Assembly (NCBI RefSeq): GCF_014397115.1
Contig: NZ_CP060720.1
Coordinates: 1,504,001 to 1,568,000, forward strand
DNA: 64,000 nucleotides
From: Vagococcus carniphilus
GTDB lineage: Bacteria > Bacillota > Bacilli > Lactobacillales > Vagococcaceae
Reading direction: 5' to 3'
Made by a program: the position numbers and the translations under genes. A model generated the notes under the pieces. The model made no database searches. It was given only the letters and a program-made list of their open reading frames with translations, and had not been told where the DNA came from. Positions 7,975 through 18,744 of the stretch are shown piece by piece. Each line of letters begins with the position of its first letter. The first letter of the stretch is position 1.

Positions 7975-10900
7975 ATGAGTCTAGGTCAATTACAAGTATT
8001 AACTTCTTACTCACTGTTAAAAAGTACCAATCAAATCGACAGTTTGGTCTCGCAAAGTAAAAAATTAGGCTATGAAGCATTAGCCATTACAGATATAAAT
8101 GCTATGCATGGAGCTGTTGAGTTTTATCGTGCTTGTCACAAAGAAGGAATTCAACCAATTATCGGAATGACGTTAAGTTATCAAAATGAAAAATTTTCTG
8201 ATGAGGAGTTTAATATAATTTTATTAGCAGAAAATAAAGAAGGTTACGAAAATTTAATTAAAATTTCTACTATAAAAATGGAATATGACGACAAAGAAGA
8301 TTTTTATCTTTCGGCGATTGAAAAGTTCACAAAGGATCTAGTTGGTATTCTGCCATGGGAAAAGAATGAATGGTTATTTATGAAAGAGAAGCAGGATGAG
8401 TTAGCAGATAGCATACTAACAAAAATTACCAATCTTTTTTCAAGTAACTCAATATACCAAGGAGTTACACTAAATACAGGTGAACCAGAAAAAAGAAGTA
8501 GTTACTTAGAGCATTATCAACAAAATACTTTACCGTTAGTAGCACTTCAAGATGTTAGATATTTAACTCCGAGTGATCATTTTTCAGTGGATGTCTTACG
8601 TCACATTGATAATGGAGAACAAATTAATATCGATTTTGAACAAATATCTGGACCCTACTATTTACCAGAAAAAGATAACTTTGAGAATCAGTTTAATGAA
8701 GCTGGGCTTTCAGAAGCTTTAAAAAACAATGGGAAAATTGTTGACCGTTGCCAATCAGAGATAGAATTAAATCAAAAATTACTTCCAGCTTTCCCAATAG
8801 AATCACAAATAAATGCAACTGATTATTTGAAGCAGCTTTGTTATGAAGGATTATTAGAACGTGGTTTAGAACAGAAAGCTAACTATATTGATCGATTAGA
8901 GATGGAGCTATCGGTTATTCATGAGATGGGCTATGATGACTATTTTTTAATAGTTTGGGATGTGATGAAATACGCTCGAGATAAAGATATTGTTACTGCA
9001 TGTCGTGGTTCAGCAGCTGGTTCATTGGTATCTTACACATTAAGAATAACTAATGTGGATCCAATTGAGTATGGACTTTTGTTTGAACGTTTTTTAAATA
9101 AAGAACGCTACACAATGCCAGATATTGATATGGACTTGCCGGACAATCGACGTGATGAACTACTTCAGTATGTTAATCAAAAGTATGGTCATCATAGAGT
9201 AGCTCAAATTGCGACATTTGGAACATTAGCTGCTAAAATGGCTTTAAGAGATGTTAGTCGTGTTTTTGGATTAAGACAAAGTGAAGCTAACAGTTGGGCG
9301 AATGCTATTCCAAACGTATTAAAAATAACATTGGATCAAGCCTATAAAGACTCTAGAAAATTAAGAGAGTTAGTAGAGCATTCCGAAAAGAATCGTTTGC
9401 TATTTGATACAGCGAGAAGAATTGAAGGATTACCAAGGCATGTTTCAACTCATGCGGCAGGTGTGGTAATTAGTGACCAAGAGTTAACTAATTTTGTTCC
9501 ACTTCAAACGGGATCAAATGGAATTCCGTTGACTCAATTTGCAATGGGAGATGTAGAAGCTATTGGGTTACTTAAAATGGATTTTCTTGGACTTAGAAAT
9601 TTGTCCATTATTGGAAATACAATAGATTCCATTGAGTATGTTTACAAAGAAAAAATTGATTTAGAAAAGATACCCTTAGATGATCCAGAGACTTTGGATC
9701 TTTTTAAAAGGGGTGCAACAGTTGGGATTTTCCAATTTGAATCAGAAGGTATTAAAAAAGTTCTTAGAAAATTGGGACCATCTTCTATTGAAGATATAGC
9801 TTCTGTTAATGCTCTTTATCGACCAGGACCTATGCAGAATATTGATTTATTTGTTGATCGAAAAAAAGGTAAAGTGCCAATTTCTTATCCCCATGCTAAT
9901 TTGAAGGGGATACTGGATTATACTTATGGCATCATTGTTTACCAAGAACAAATTATGCAAGTTGCTTCTTTAATGGCCGGTTTTAGTTTAGGACAGGCTG
10001 ACATATTAAGACGTGCTATTAGTAAAAAGAAAAAAGATGTTTTAGATACAGAGAGAAAACATTTTATTGAAGGGTCATTAAAGCAAGGGTATACCGAACA
10101 AGTAGCAAGTGAAGTTTACGATTATATCGAACACTTTGCTAATTATGGATTTAACAGGTCACACGCGGTTGTGTATTCTGTTTTAGCTTATCAAATGGCT
10201 TATTTAAAAGTTCATTATCCGGAAAGTTTCTTTTCATCTTTATTGCATTCGGTTAAAAATAACGGAACAAAAATAAAAGAATACATTAATGAAGCGAAAA
10301 AATATCAAGTAAAAGTATTACCACCTGATATTAATAAAAGCGAATATAGTTTTACTTTAAGTAAAGGAAAAATTTTATTTGGTTTTTCAAGTTTAAAAGG
10401 AATCAGAAAAGATTTTATTCAACATCTAATCAATGTTCGTAAAGAGGACGGTCCGTTTACATCCTTAGAAAACTTTTTAATTCGAATAAATGGAAAATGG
10501 CTCAAATCGGCTAATATTCTGCCTCTTATTTATATAGGTGCTTTTGATTCACTTCACGGCAACAGAAAGCAGTTGATTGTCGACTTAGATAGCACAATTC
10601 GAAATATTGAGTATAGTGGTGGCAGTATGGATTTACTAGATGTTCTAAGTTTAAAAAAAGAAAAGACACCAGATTTTTCCTTAACAGAAAAATTAAATCA
10701 AGAGGCAGAATATCTTGGAACTTATATTTCAGGACATCCAGTTGATGCTTATGAGTCACTTAAAAAAGGCAGACAAATTTCAGAACTGTCAGAAGTAGAG
10801 GTAGGAAAAAGTGGTCAATTTCTACTTTATGTTACACAGGTAAAAAAAATACGTACTAAAAAAGGGGAAGCTATGGCTTTTCTTACAGCAAATGATGGGG

Positions 10901-11298
10901 CTAAGGAGATTGATGTAACAGTTTTTCCTCAACTTTTTAGGAAACTTAATTTACAAGTTGATGAAAATGTTGTTTACATGATATCCGGAAAAATAGAAGA
11001 GAGTAAATACAATCAGATGCCTCAATTGCTTGCTGATAAGTTAGAATTAGCAGATAATATACTTCCTTTTGAACAATCAAAAAAATGTTATATACGAATT
11101 GGTTCTGAAAATGAAACAACACTTACATTGAATAAAGTGAAACAAATTCTGCTCAAACATACTGGTCTTATTCCTGTTATTTTAATTTTTGATCATAGAA
11201 AAATACTGCTTGAAGAAACTTATTGGGTGGATGATTCGGAGGAATTAAAGGTCTTAATTCTCAATTTACTCGGAAATAAGACTATTATATTTCAGTAA
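7975..11298 (+). CDS. dnaE: DNA polymerase III subunit alpha, DnaE
   Basis: A 1107-residue family C polymerase, the DnaE that works beside PolC in low-GC Gram-positives and extends primers on the lagging strand. Order: PHP domain (about 1-270), palm and thumb with the catalytic PDIDMDLPD motif near residue 382, fingers with the GFNRSHA region near 725, then helix-hairpin-helix and OB-fold domains to the C-terminus. The PHP domain has lost metal ligands: the usual HxH motif reads QVLTS and the usual DH reads DIN, so it should have no nuclease activity. GGAGGGG precedes the ATG, and a TATAAT box lies at 7940-7945. It stands alone, about 200 bases before pfkA. Confidence 0.95.
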   Translation: MSLGQLQVLTSYSLLKSTNQIDSLVSQSKKLGYEALAITDINAMHGAVEFYRACHKEGIQPIIGMTLSYQNEKFSDEEFNIILLAENKEGYENLIKISTIKMEYDDKEDFYLSAIEKFTKDLVGILPWEKNEWLFMKEKQDELADSILTKITNLFSSNSIYQGVTLNTGEPEKRSSYLEHYQQNTLPLVALQDVRYLTPSDHFSVDVLRHIDNGEQINIDFEQISGPYYLPEKDNFENQFNEAGLSEALKNNGKIVDRCQSEIELNQKLLPAFPIESQINATDYLKQLCYEGLLERGLEQKANYIDRLEMELSVIHEMGYDDYFLIVWDVMKYARDKDIVTACRGSAAGSLVSYTLRITNVDPIEYGLLFERFLNKERYTMPDIDMDLPDNRRDELLQYVNQKYGHHRVAQIATFGTLAAKMALRDVSRVFGLRQSEANSWANAIPNVLKITLDQAYKDSRKLRELVEHSEKNRLLFDTARRIEGLPRHVSTHAAGVVISDQELTNFVPLQTGSNGIPLTQFAMGDVEAIGLLKMDFLGLRNLSIIGNTIDSIEYVYKEKIDLEKIPLDDPETLDLFKRGATVGIFQFESEGIKKVLRKLGPSSIEDIASVNALYRPGPMQNIDLFVDRKKGKVPISYPHANLKGILDYTYGIIVYQEQIMQVASLMAGFSLGQADILRRAISKKKKDVLDTERKHFIEGSLKQGYTEQVASEVYDYIEHFANYGFNRSHAVVYSVLAYQMAYLKVHYPESFFSSLLHSVKNNGTKIKEYINEAKKYQVKVLPPDINKSEYSFTLSKGKILFGFSSLKGIRKDFIQHLINVRKEDGPFTSLENFLIRINGKWLKSANILPLIYIGAFDSLHGNRKQLIVDLDSTIRNIEYSGGSMDLLDVLSLKKEKTPDFSLTEKLNQEAEYLGTYISGHPVDAYESLKKGRQISELSEVEVGKSGQFLLYVTQVKKIRTKKGEAMAFLTANDGAKEIDVTVFPQLFRKLNLQVDENVVYMISGKIEESKYNQMPQLLADKLELADNILPFEQSKKCYIRIGSENETTLTLNKVKQILLKHTGLIPVILIFDHRKILLEETYWVDDSEELKVLILNLLGNKTIIFQ

Positions 11299-11498
11299 TA
11301 AGATTCGGCAAATAGCTCAATATAAAAGATGAAATTTTGTCAAAGTGAACGAATTAATAATTTTCATAAATTTTTCAATGAATTTTTCGGATAATGAAAG
11401 ACTTTTTTACCAAAGAATGGTAAAATGTTTTTGGATTTAAGTATTTTGTACATAATTTAAAATACGAAAAAAACAAATTAGTTGAAGTGAGGGAATAG

Positions 11499-12464
<966 letters not shown>

Positions 12465-12518
12465 ACTAATTTAGTTTAAATTATTTAAAATAAATATAAA
12501 TATAGGGAGCGTTTTTTA

Positions 12519-14273
12519 ATGAAAAAAACAAAAATTGTTTGTACGATAGGACCAGCAAGTGAAACGGTTGAAACTTTAGTTGAGTTAATGAATAACGGCA
12601 TGAACGTTGCTCGTTTAAACTTCTCACATGGTGATTTTGAAGAACATGGCGCTAGAATTAAAAATATTCGTGAAGCTGCTAAAATTACAGGTAAAACTGT
12701 CGCTCTTTTATTAGATACAAAAGGACCAGAAATCAGAACTAACAACATGAAAGATGGTTTAGTTGAATTCTCTACTGGAGACGTTGTACGTATTGCAATG
12801 GAAGAAGTAGAAGGAACAAAAGAAAAATTCTCAGTAACTTATGCGGAATTAATTAATGACGTTGAAGTTGGTAGTCATATTCTTTTAGATGATGGTTTAA
12901 TTGATTTAGAAGTTATTGAAATTGATAAAGCTAACAATGAATTAGTTACAAAAGTATTAAATGAAGGTGTTCTAAAAAATAAAAAAGGTGTTAACGTTCC
13001 TAACGTAAGCATTAACTTACCAGGTATCACTGATAAAGATGCAGCCGACATTCGTTTTGGTATTGAAAATGATGTTGACTTTATCGCAGCAAGTTTTGTT
13101 CGTCGTCCAAGCGATGTTTTAGAAATCACTAAAATTTTAGAAGACGAAAACGCGACTCATATTCAAATTATTTCTAAAATTGAAAACCAAGAAGGTATTG
13201 ATAACTTAGATGATATCTTAAAAGTTTCTGATGGTTTAATGGTTGCTCGTGGTGACATGGGTGTTGAAATTCCAACTGAAGATGTACCGGTTGTTCAAAA
13301 AGAAATGATTAAAAAATGTAATGCATTAGGTAAACCAGTTATTACTGCAACTCAAATGTTAGATTCAATGCAACATAACCCACGTCCAACACGTGCAGAA
13401 GCAAGTGACGTGGCTAACGCAATCTATGATGGTACAGACGCTATTATGTTATCAGGTGAAACAGCTGCCGGTGATTATCCAGTAGAAGCTGTTAAAACAA
13501 TGCATAACATTGCTGTTCGTACTGAAGGCGTGTTAACTGACAGAGATGCATACGCTCTTAAATTATATAAAAAAGCTGATATGACTGAATCAATTGGTCA
13601 AGCAGTGGGACATACAGCTAAAAACTTAGGTATCCAAACAATTGTAGCAGCGACAGATTCAGGTCATACAGCTCGTATGATTTCTAAATATCGTCCAAAA
13701 GCACACATTGTTGCTGTAACATTTACAGATAGAGCAGCAAGAAGCTTAGCATTAAACTGGGGAGTATTCCCAGAAGTTGCTGAAAAACCAACTAATACAG
13801 ACGATATGTTTGTTTTAGCAACTGAAGTATCTAAAGATGCTGGATTTGCTAAAGATGGCGATTTAATCGTTATTACAGCTGGAGCTCCTATCGGTGAAAA
13901 AGGTACAACTAACTTAATGAAGATCCAATTAATTGGTTCTAAATTAACAAGTGGCCAAGGTATTGGTGATGTATCTGTTTCGGGTAAATCAGTTGTTGCT
14001 AATTGTGCAAAAGATGCTGTTAATACAATGGAAAACGGTGCAATCTTAGTTGTTAAAACAACGGACAAAGATTACATGCCAGCTATTGAAAAAGCATCAG
14101 CTTTAGTTGTTGAAGAAGGTGGATTAACCTCTCATGCAGCAGTTGTTGCGATTGCTGAAGGAATTCCTGTAATTGTTGGTGCAAAAGACGCTGTTGAAGT
14201 TATTAACAATGGTGTAACAATTACGGTTGATCCTCGCCAAGGTACTATTTACGAAGGCGAAACAGCTTTCTAA
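12519..14273 (+). CDS. pyk: Pyruvate kinase with C-terminal PEP-utiliser domain
   Basis: A 584-residue enzyme making pyruvate and ATP from phosphoenolpyruvate and ADP. The N-terminal [11 protein letters not shown], the ISKIENQEG active-site region and the [10 protein letters not shown] motif are intact. The last 100 or so residues form the extra phosphohistidine-like domain (GGLTSHAAV) found in Bacillus-type pyruvate kinases, which accounts for the length over the usual 470. It is second gene of the pfkA operon, with a GGGAG site before the ATG, and ends at a strong terminator. Strong codon bias suggests high expression. Confidence 0.97.
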   Translation: MKKTKIVCTIGPASETVETLVELMNNGMNVARLNFSHGDFEEHGARIKNIREAAKITGKTVALLLDTKGPEIRTNNMKDGLVEFSTGDVVRIAMEEVEGTKEKFSVTYAELINDVEVGSHILLDDGLIDLEVIEIDKANNELVTKVLNEGVLKNKKGVNVPNVSINLPGITDKDAADIRFGIENDVDFIAASFVRRPSDVLEITKILEDENATHIQIISKIENQEGIDNLDDILKVSDGLMVARGDMGVEIPTEDVPVVQKEMIKKCNALGKPVITATQMLDSMQHNPRPTRAEASDVANAIYDGTDAIMLSGETAAGDYPVEAVKTMHNIAVRTEGVLTDRDAYALKLYKKADMTESIGQAVGHTAKNLGIQTIVAATDSGHTARMISKYRPKAHIVAVTFTDRAARSLALNWGVFPEVAEKPTNTDDMFVLATEVSKDAGFAKDGDLIVITAGAPIGEKGTTNLMKIQLIGSKLTSGQGIGDVSVSGKSVVANCAKDAVNTMENGAILVVKTTDKDYMPAIEKASALVVEEGGLTSHAAVVAIAEGIPVIVGAKDAVEVINNGVTITVDPRQGTIYEGETAF

Positions 14274-14290
14274 TTAGTCTCGATTATTTA

Positions 14291-14328
14291 AGAGAAAAAG
14301 GGAAATATTTCCCTTTTTCTTTTTTTTT
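14291..14328 (+). terminator. Terminator of the pfkA-pyk operon
   Basis: A perfect stem with arms AAAAAGGGAAA and TTTCCCTTTTT is followed by a run of T, 18 bases after the pyk stop. Confidence 0.9.
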
Positions 14329-14401
14329 AGTCAAAAATAATAGCTTTTATGAGAGGGAATAGTGTAGAATAATCTGGACTGAAGTTTTAAGGAGGGAGAA
14401 T

Positions 14402-15577
14402 ATGAAAAATAAGAATAGCATGCTTTATTTAGCTATTATGAATTTGTTTATTGTTTTTGTGGGTGTTGGTTTAGTTATTCCTGTTATGCCGCTACTTCAA
14501 AAAACCATGCATCTATCAGGTTCAACAATGGGAATGTTGGTATCAGTTTTTGCTATAGCTCAATTGATAGCATCTCCAATAGCTGGGCATATTTCAGATA
14601 GAGTTGGAAGAAAAAAATTAATATCAGTCGGAATGTTGATTTTCTCTATTTCTGAACTTATATTTGGATTAGGGCATACAGTAGGTTGGCTTTATTTTTC
14701 AAGAGCGATTGGTGGTATTGCTGCAGCACTGATTATGCCATCTGTAACAGCGTATGTAGCTGATGTAACAACAATTGAAGAAAGACCTAAAGCGATGGGA
14801 TTGGTGTCAGCAGCTATCAGTGGAGGCTTTATAATAGGTCCTGGTTTAGGAGGATTTATTGCCCACTTTGGTATGCGGGTTCCTTTTTTTGTTGCTTCTG
14901 CATTGGGCTTTTTTGGTTGTCTTTTGGCTGTGTTTATTTTGAAAGAGCCAAATAAGAAATTAATGCACGGTCAAGTGAGTTCGAAGGGATCTTTTAAAGA
15001 AATTATTAAAAATCCTGTCTTCACATTCCCATTTGTTGTTATTTTAATTTCATCATTTGGATTACAAGCGTTTGAGTCTATTTATAGCATTATGGCAGTT
15101 ATCAATTTTGGCTTTTCGACTACTGAAATTGCGATGATTATTACAGTGAGTGGTAGTTTAGCTCTTGTTTGCCAAATCGTATTTTTTGATTCAATTATTC
15201 GAATGGTTGGAGAAGTTGGATTAATTCGAATTGCCTTTTTTGCAAGTGCAATATTTGTTGGTGTAATCGCATTTACCAATAATAATTGGGTTGTTATTAT
15301 TTCAACGTTTATTGTCTTTTTAGCATTTGATTTAGTTCGGCCAGCAATTACAACATATCTATCAAGACATGCTGGTGATAAACAAGGAACTGTAAATGGT
15401 TTGAATTCAACTTTTACTAGTTTTGGAAATATTTTAGGACCGATGGCTTCAGGATTTTTATTTGATATGAATCACTTTTTACCTTATTATGTCTCTTCAG
15501 CTGTTTTGTTAATTACCAGCTTTTTAGCCTTAATGTGGAAGAAAGAGCCATCACCAGAAGAGTTAAAAGAAGGTTAA
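14402..15577 (+). CDS. MFS multidrug efflux transporter, NorA/Bmr-like
   Basis: A 391-residue, 12-span major facilitator. Motif A reads GHISDRVGRKK near residue 65. The proline/glycine-rich antiporter motif C (GPGLGGFIAHFG) lies near 150, as in NorA, Bmr and TetA-type drug exporters. It therefore probably exports drugs by proton antiport; the substrate is not predictable. AAGGAGGGAG precedes the ATG. It is not closely similar to the PmrA-like pump at 4.6-5.8 kb. It is a single-gene unit with its own terminator. Confidence 0.85.
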   Translation: MKNKNSMLYLAIMNLFIVFVGVGLVIPVMPLLQKTMHLSGSTMGMLVSVFAIAQLIASPIAGHISDRVGRKKLISVGMLIFSISELIFGLGHTVGWLYFSRAIGGIAAALIMPSVTAYVADVTTIEERPKAMGLVSAAISGGFIIGPGLGGFIAHFGMRVPFFVASALGFFGCLLAVFILKEPNKKLMHGQVSSKGSFKEIIKNPVFTFPFVVILISSFGLQAFESIYSIMAVINFGFSTTEIAMIITVSGSLALVCQIVFFDSIIRMVGEVGLIRIAFFASAIFVGVIAFTNNNWVVIISTFIVFLAFDLVRPAITTYLSRHAGDKQGTVNGLNSTFTSFGNILGPMASGFLFDMNHFLPYYVSSAVLLITSFLALMWKKEPSPEELKEG

Positions 15578-15592
15578 TACCTTCTTTTTTTC
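15565..15592 (+). terminator. Terminator overlapping the MFS gene stop
   Basis: A 9-base stem (15565-15573 with 15580-15588), whose loop contains the stop codon, is followed by T residues. Confidence 0.75.
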
Positions 15593-15618
15593 TATCTGTT
15601 AATTAAGGGGGAATTTAG

Positions 15619-16335
15619 ATGGAATCATCTTATTCAAAGGGGTACGTCACATTTAAAGATGGTTTTATAGCTTGTGTACCAACTATACTTGGTTATGTGG
15701 GAATTGGGATAGCTTGTGGTATTGTCGGTAAAAGCTCAGGACTATCAATTTTGTCAGTTGTATTAATGTCAGTTATTGTATACGGAGGAAGTTCACAATT
15801 TATTATTACAGGTATGCTTGTTAGTGGAGCACCTATATCTGCTATTGTTTTTACAACTTTTTTAGTGAATTTACGTCATTTTTTAATGAGTATGTCAGTT
15901 GCTGAGTATTTTAAAGAAACCTCTCTTTTAAAATCAATCGGCATAGGAACATTGTTAACAGACGAGTCATATGGTGTTTTGATGACAGCAGTTTTAAAAG
16001 AAAAGCAAGTCTCCTTTAGTTGGGTAAACGGTTTAAATATAACAGCTTATCTTGTTTGGATTCTATCAACTTTATTAGGTGCTATTTTGGGCAACGTTAT
16101 TCCGGATCCTCAAAGTTTAGGATTAGACTATGCCCTTGTTGCTATGTTTATCGGGTTAATTATTTTACAGATAGAATATCCATTAAAAGTTAGAACTAAA
16201 GCAACTTTAATGGTCATGTTAAGTGTTGCTATTAGTCTGTATCTTTTATCTCACGTATTGTCGATTGAATTAAGTGTATTAGCAGCAACATTGATAGGTT
16301 GTATGATAGGAGCGATGACAGATGACAAACATTAA
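15619..16335 (+). CDS. azlC: AzlC-family branched-chain amino acid exporter subunit
   Basis: A 238-residue membrane protein with about five or six segments, large subunit of the AzlCD exporter (LIV-E family, equivalent to BrnF). It keeps the family regions YGGSSQFI near residue 55 and LLTDESYG near 115. It works with the small subunit encoded next; the genes overlap by 14 bases, indicating translational coupling. In Bacillus AzlCD exports 4-azaleucine and branched-chain amino acids; export of branched-chain amino acids here is inferred from family. An AAGGGGG site precedes the ATG. Confidence 0.92.
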   Translation: MESSYSKGYVTFKDGFIACVPTILGYVGIGIACGIVGKSSGLSILSVVLMSVIVYGGSSQFIITGMLVSGAPISAIVFTTFLVNLRHFLMSMSVAEYFKETSLLKSIGIGTLLTDESYGVLMTAVLKEKQVSFSWVNGLNITAYLVWILSTLLGAILGNVIPDPQSLGLDYALVAMFIGLIILQIEYPLKVRTKATLMVMLSVAISLYLLSHVLSIELSVLAATLIGCMIGAMTDDKH

Positions 16336-16657
16336 TTTTAGTATTTTATTAGCAATTATTGGTTGTGGGATTGTGACATGGCTACCTAGAATCCTACCGT
16401 TTATTTTTAGTAAAAAAGTAACTTTTTCTGATAAAGCAAAACAGTTTATGTCATACATTCCGATGTGTATTTTAACAGCCCTTTTTATTCAAAGCTTGCT
16501 AGTTGTAAATGAAAATAAAATGACAACAATTAATATTGAAAATCTACTAGCGAGTTTACCAACAATTATCGTTGGTTTTATCACAAAAAGTTTAATGTGG
16601 ACGGTTATAGTTGGGGTTGTTACAATGGGACTTATACGGTACATAGGATTGTTTTAA
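16322..16657 (+). CDS. azlD: AzlD-family branched-chain amino acid exporter subunit
   Basis: A 111-residue protein with four membrane segments, small partner of AzlC (BrnE-like). The conserved VTWLPRILPF pattern near residues 18-27 marks the family. Its start lies inside the last codons of azlC. The next gene follows 16 bases later, so the GNAT gene may be cotranscribed, though nothing suggests a shared function. Confidence 0.92.
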   Translation: MTNINFSILLAIIGCGIVTWLPRILPFIFSKKVTFSDKAKQFMSYIPMCILTALFIQSLLVVNENKMTTINIENLLASLPTIIVGFITKSLMWTVIVGVVTMGLIRYIGLF

Positions 16658-16672
16658 GAAGGAGTTGATACG

Positions 16673-17221
16673 ATGATGACTTTTAGAAATTTATCAGAAA
16701 CAGAGTTTGAATCAATTTATTATCAGTATATGGTAAATGATTTTCCAGAAAATGAATTAAAAGATATTGAGACAATTCAGAAGTCTTTTCAAAGAGGGAC
16801 ATATGCTTGTGTGGTGATGGAAGAAGATGGTGAGATTAGAGCTTACGCTTGTTTCAGTTGGGTACATCCAGAAGTTCAAATATTAGATTATTTAGCAGTT
16901 GTTAGTGATATTAGAGGTAAAGGTTATGGGAGTCAATTACTAGATTGGTTGAAAGAAAATCCAAAAGTAAAAGAAATTATTCTTGAATCAGAAGATCCTG
17001 ATTTTTCAAAGGATAAAATCGAAAAAGAAATAAGAACAAGAAGACTTTCGTTTTATCAAAAAAATGGAATGAAAAAAAGAGAGACTAGTGTTGTTTTAGG
17101 TGATGTGGAATTTAATATTTTTACATTTGATGATAGTACTTTATCTGAAAAAGAATTATTAAAGGAAATGTTGATGATTTATCAGCAAACTTCACCAAAT
17201 TTACAGGTAATTCCATATTAA
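16673..17221 (+). CDS. GNAT-family N-acetyltransferase
   Basis: A 182-residue cytoplasmic protein with one GNAT fold. The acetyl-CoA binding motif A is visible as VSDIRGKGYGSQLL near residue 80, preceded by the strand LDYLAVV. The C-terminal half has the usual FYQKNGM motif. The acceptor substrate is unknown. AAGGAG lies before the ATG, with ATG-ATG at the start leaving one codon of uncertainty. It directly follows azlD and may share its transcript. Confidence 0.85.
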   Translation: MMTFRNLSETEFESIYYQYMVNDFPENELKDIETIQKSFQRGTYACVVMEEDGEIRAYACFSWVHPEVQILDYLAVVSDIRGKGYGSQLLDWLKENPKVKEIILESEDPDFSKDKIEKEIRTRRLSFYQKNGMKKRETSVVLGDVEFNIFTFDDSTLSEKELLKEMLMIYQQTSPNLQVIPY

Positions 17222-17270
17222 TTTTCTAGATTATGGTATACTAAATTGAATTTGAAAGGGTGTAGAAAGA

Positions 17271-18140
17271 ATGAATGAATTACTAGGAAGTGTCTGGCAT
17301 GGCATGATTTTTGATGAGAATGATAAAAGTTATTTTGTTCAAAAAAATGGTATAACTTTTTTACTAGATAAATCAGAAGGTGAAAAAGAGATTGGAGCTA
17401 TGCTTGAAGGTTTTGGCTACCAAAATCAAAAGCAACAAAATATCTTTACAACAAAAATTCCATCAGTAAGAAAAGACCATCAAGATTTTGCAGAAGTAAT
17501 AGCGTCACGAAAAGATTTAGGTGTGTTTGTTGATATTGGTTTGAAGGATAAGGAAATAGTTGTTTCTTTAGATGAACTACCTGAGATGCGTCAGTTATGG
17601 CCTAAAAAGGGAGATCAATTATTAGTGAGTCTAAAAACGGATGAGAAAGATCGTGTATGGGCTTCTTTAGCAGAAGATGTTGATTTTTTAGCTATGTCTA
17701 AAGCTGGAACAAAAGAAGAGATGCATAACAAAAATGTTTCAGGGATTGTTTATCGTTTGAAACTAGTCGGAACATTTTTTATAACAGATGAACGTTATAT
17801 TGGTTTTATTCATCCTTCTGAGAGATTTGAAGAACCTCGTTTAGGTGAGAAAGTTTCAGGCCGTGTTATTGGGGTTAGACCAGACGGTATGTTAAATGTT
17901 TCTTTAAAACCAAGAGGTTATGAAGTTATATCTTCTGACGCTCAAATGATTTTAACTTTTCTTGAAAGATCAGAAGAAGGTAAAATTCCATTTTCTGATA
18001 AATCAACACCAGAGTCAATTCAAGAAACATTTGCAATCAGCAAAGGCCAATTTAAACGTGCTTTAGGTTCTTTAATGAAAGAAAAAATGATTAAACAAGA
18101 AGATGGATGGACAGTCTTAATTAAAAAAGAAGAAATCTAA
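17271..18140 (+). CDS. cvfB: CvfB/YitL-family S1-like RNA-binding protein
   Basis: A 289-residue cytoplasmic protein of the CvfB family. It has tandem S1-like OB-fold modules (residues about 5-60, 65-130 and 140-210) and a C-terminal winged-helix segment (about 225-285, containing FAISKGQFKRALGSLMKE). In Staphylococcus CvfB affects virulence and stress genes post-transcriptionally; its role elsewhere is less clear. The length matches family members. Good AAAGGG site before the ATG and its own intergenic region; fur follows about 110 bases downstream. Confidence 0.85.
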   Translation: MNELLGSVWHGMIFDENDKSYFVQKNGITFLLDKSEGEKEIGAMLEGFGYQNQKQQNIFTTKIPSVRKDHQDFAEVIASRKDLGVFVDIGLKDKEIVVSLDELPEMRQLWPKKGDQLLVSLKTDEKDRVWASLAEDVDFLAMSKAGTKEEMHNKNVSGIVYRLKLVGTFFITDERYIGFIHPSERFEEPRLGEKVSGRVIGVRPDGMLNVSLKPRGYEVISSDAQMILTFLERSEEGKIPFSDKSTPESIQETFAISKGQFKRALGSLMKEKMIKQEDGWTVLIKKEEI

Positions 18141-18150
18141 TTGAGAATCG

Positions 18151-18179
18151 TTGCAATTCCGATTTATATAAATTATAAT
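18151..18179 (+). promoter_or_regulatory. Promoter of fur
   Basis: TTGCAA (18151-18156) and TATAAT (18174-18179) are spaced by 17 bases, giving a start near 18186 and a leader of about 64 bases. A weaker overlapping alternative is TTGAAA (18203) with TATAAA (18226), but its start would fall within the ribosome-binding site. Confidence 0.65.
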
Positions 18180-18215
18180 TTATATAATATGTTTTTTTAC
18201 AATTGAAATAGTAAA

Positions 18216-18230
18216 TTATAATGATTATAA
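18216..18230. promoter_or_regulatory. PerR box in the fur leader
   Basis: The 15 bases match the PerR operator consensus TTATAATNATTATAA exactly. The site lies between the main fur promoter and the AAAGGAG ribosome-binding site. PerR control of fur is known in Bacillus subtilis; the same here is inferred. A Fur protein could also use an overlapping AT-rich site. Confidence 0.7.
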
Positions 18231-18249
18231 AAAGGAGTGTAAAGCATTC

Positions 18250-18705
18250 ATGGAAAATACAACAGAGTCATTAACTCGAATAAAAAAAAGACTTCATGAT
18301 GCTAGTTATAAACTAACACCACAAAGAGAAACGACTGTCTTGGTATTACTTGAAAATGAAAAGGATCATTTATCAGCAGAAGAAATTTATATGCTAGCTA
18401 AGTTAAAGGCCCCAGATATCGGTTTAGCGACTGTTTACCGAACATTAGAAATGCTAACGGAATTAAAAGTTTTAGATAAAATCAGTTTTACGGATGGTTT
18501 AGCTCGTTATGATATGAGAAAAGAAGGAGCTAAGCACTTCCATCATCATTTGTTATGTTTAGAATGTGGTGATATCGAAGAAATTGAAGAAGATTTGCTA
18601 GGAGAGGTTGAACAAATCGTTGAGAATCGTTTTAAGTTTAAAGTGACAGATCATCGATTAACTTTTCACGGTGTTTGTAGCAAATGTCAATCTGAAGCAA
18701 AATAA
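18250..18705 (+). CDS. fur: Fur-family regulator, ferric uptake regulator
   Basis: A 151-residue metalloregulator. The winged-helix domain (about 10-90) contains YKLTPQRE and the recognition helix IGLATVYRTLE. The dimer and metal domain carries HFHHHLLC, two CxxC zinc motifs (CLEC and CSKC) and the HRLTFHGVC region. It is much nearer to Bacillus Fur than to PerR: the N-terminal pattern and LRKEGAKHFHHH are Fur-like. It probably represses iron uptake genes with Fe(II). AAGGAG lies 12 bases before the ATG. A promoter and an exact PerR box precede it, and it ends in a terminator shared with tag. Confidence 0.9.
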   Translation: MENTTESLTRIKKRLHDASYKLTPQRETTVLVLLENEKDHLSAEEIYMLAKLKAPDIGLATVYRTLEMLTELKVLDKISFTDGLARYDMRKEGAKHFHHHLLCLECGDIEEIEEDLLGEVEQIVENRFKFKVTDHRLTFHGVCSKCQSEAK

Positions 18706-18706
18706 G

Positions 18707-18744
18707 AAAGCAGCAATTCATTTAAACATGAGTTGCTGCTTTTT
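18707..18744. terminator. Bidirectional terminator between fur and tag
   Basis: A stem with arms AAAGCAGCAA (18707-18716) and TTGCTGCTTT (18733-18742). The right arm lies within the last codons of the convergent tag gene. T-rich tails are present on both strands. Confidence 0.75.

Noticed and set aside
13664-14068. A 134-codon open frame on the strand opposite pyk
   Set aside because: It is a shadow of strong codon bias in pyk; there is no ribosome-binding site and pyk is clearly coding.
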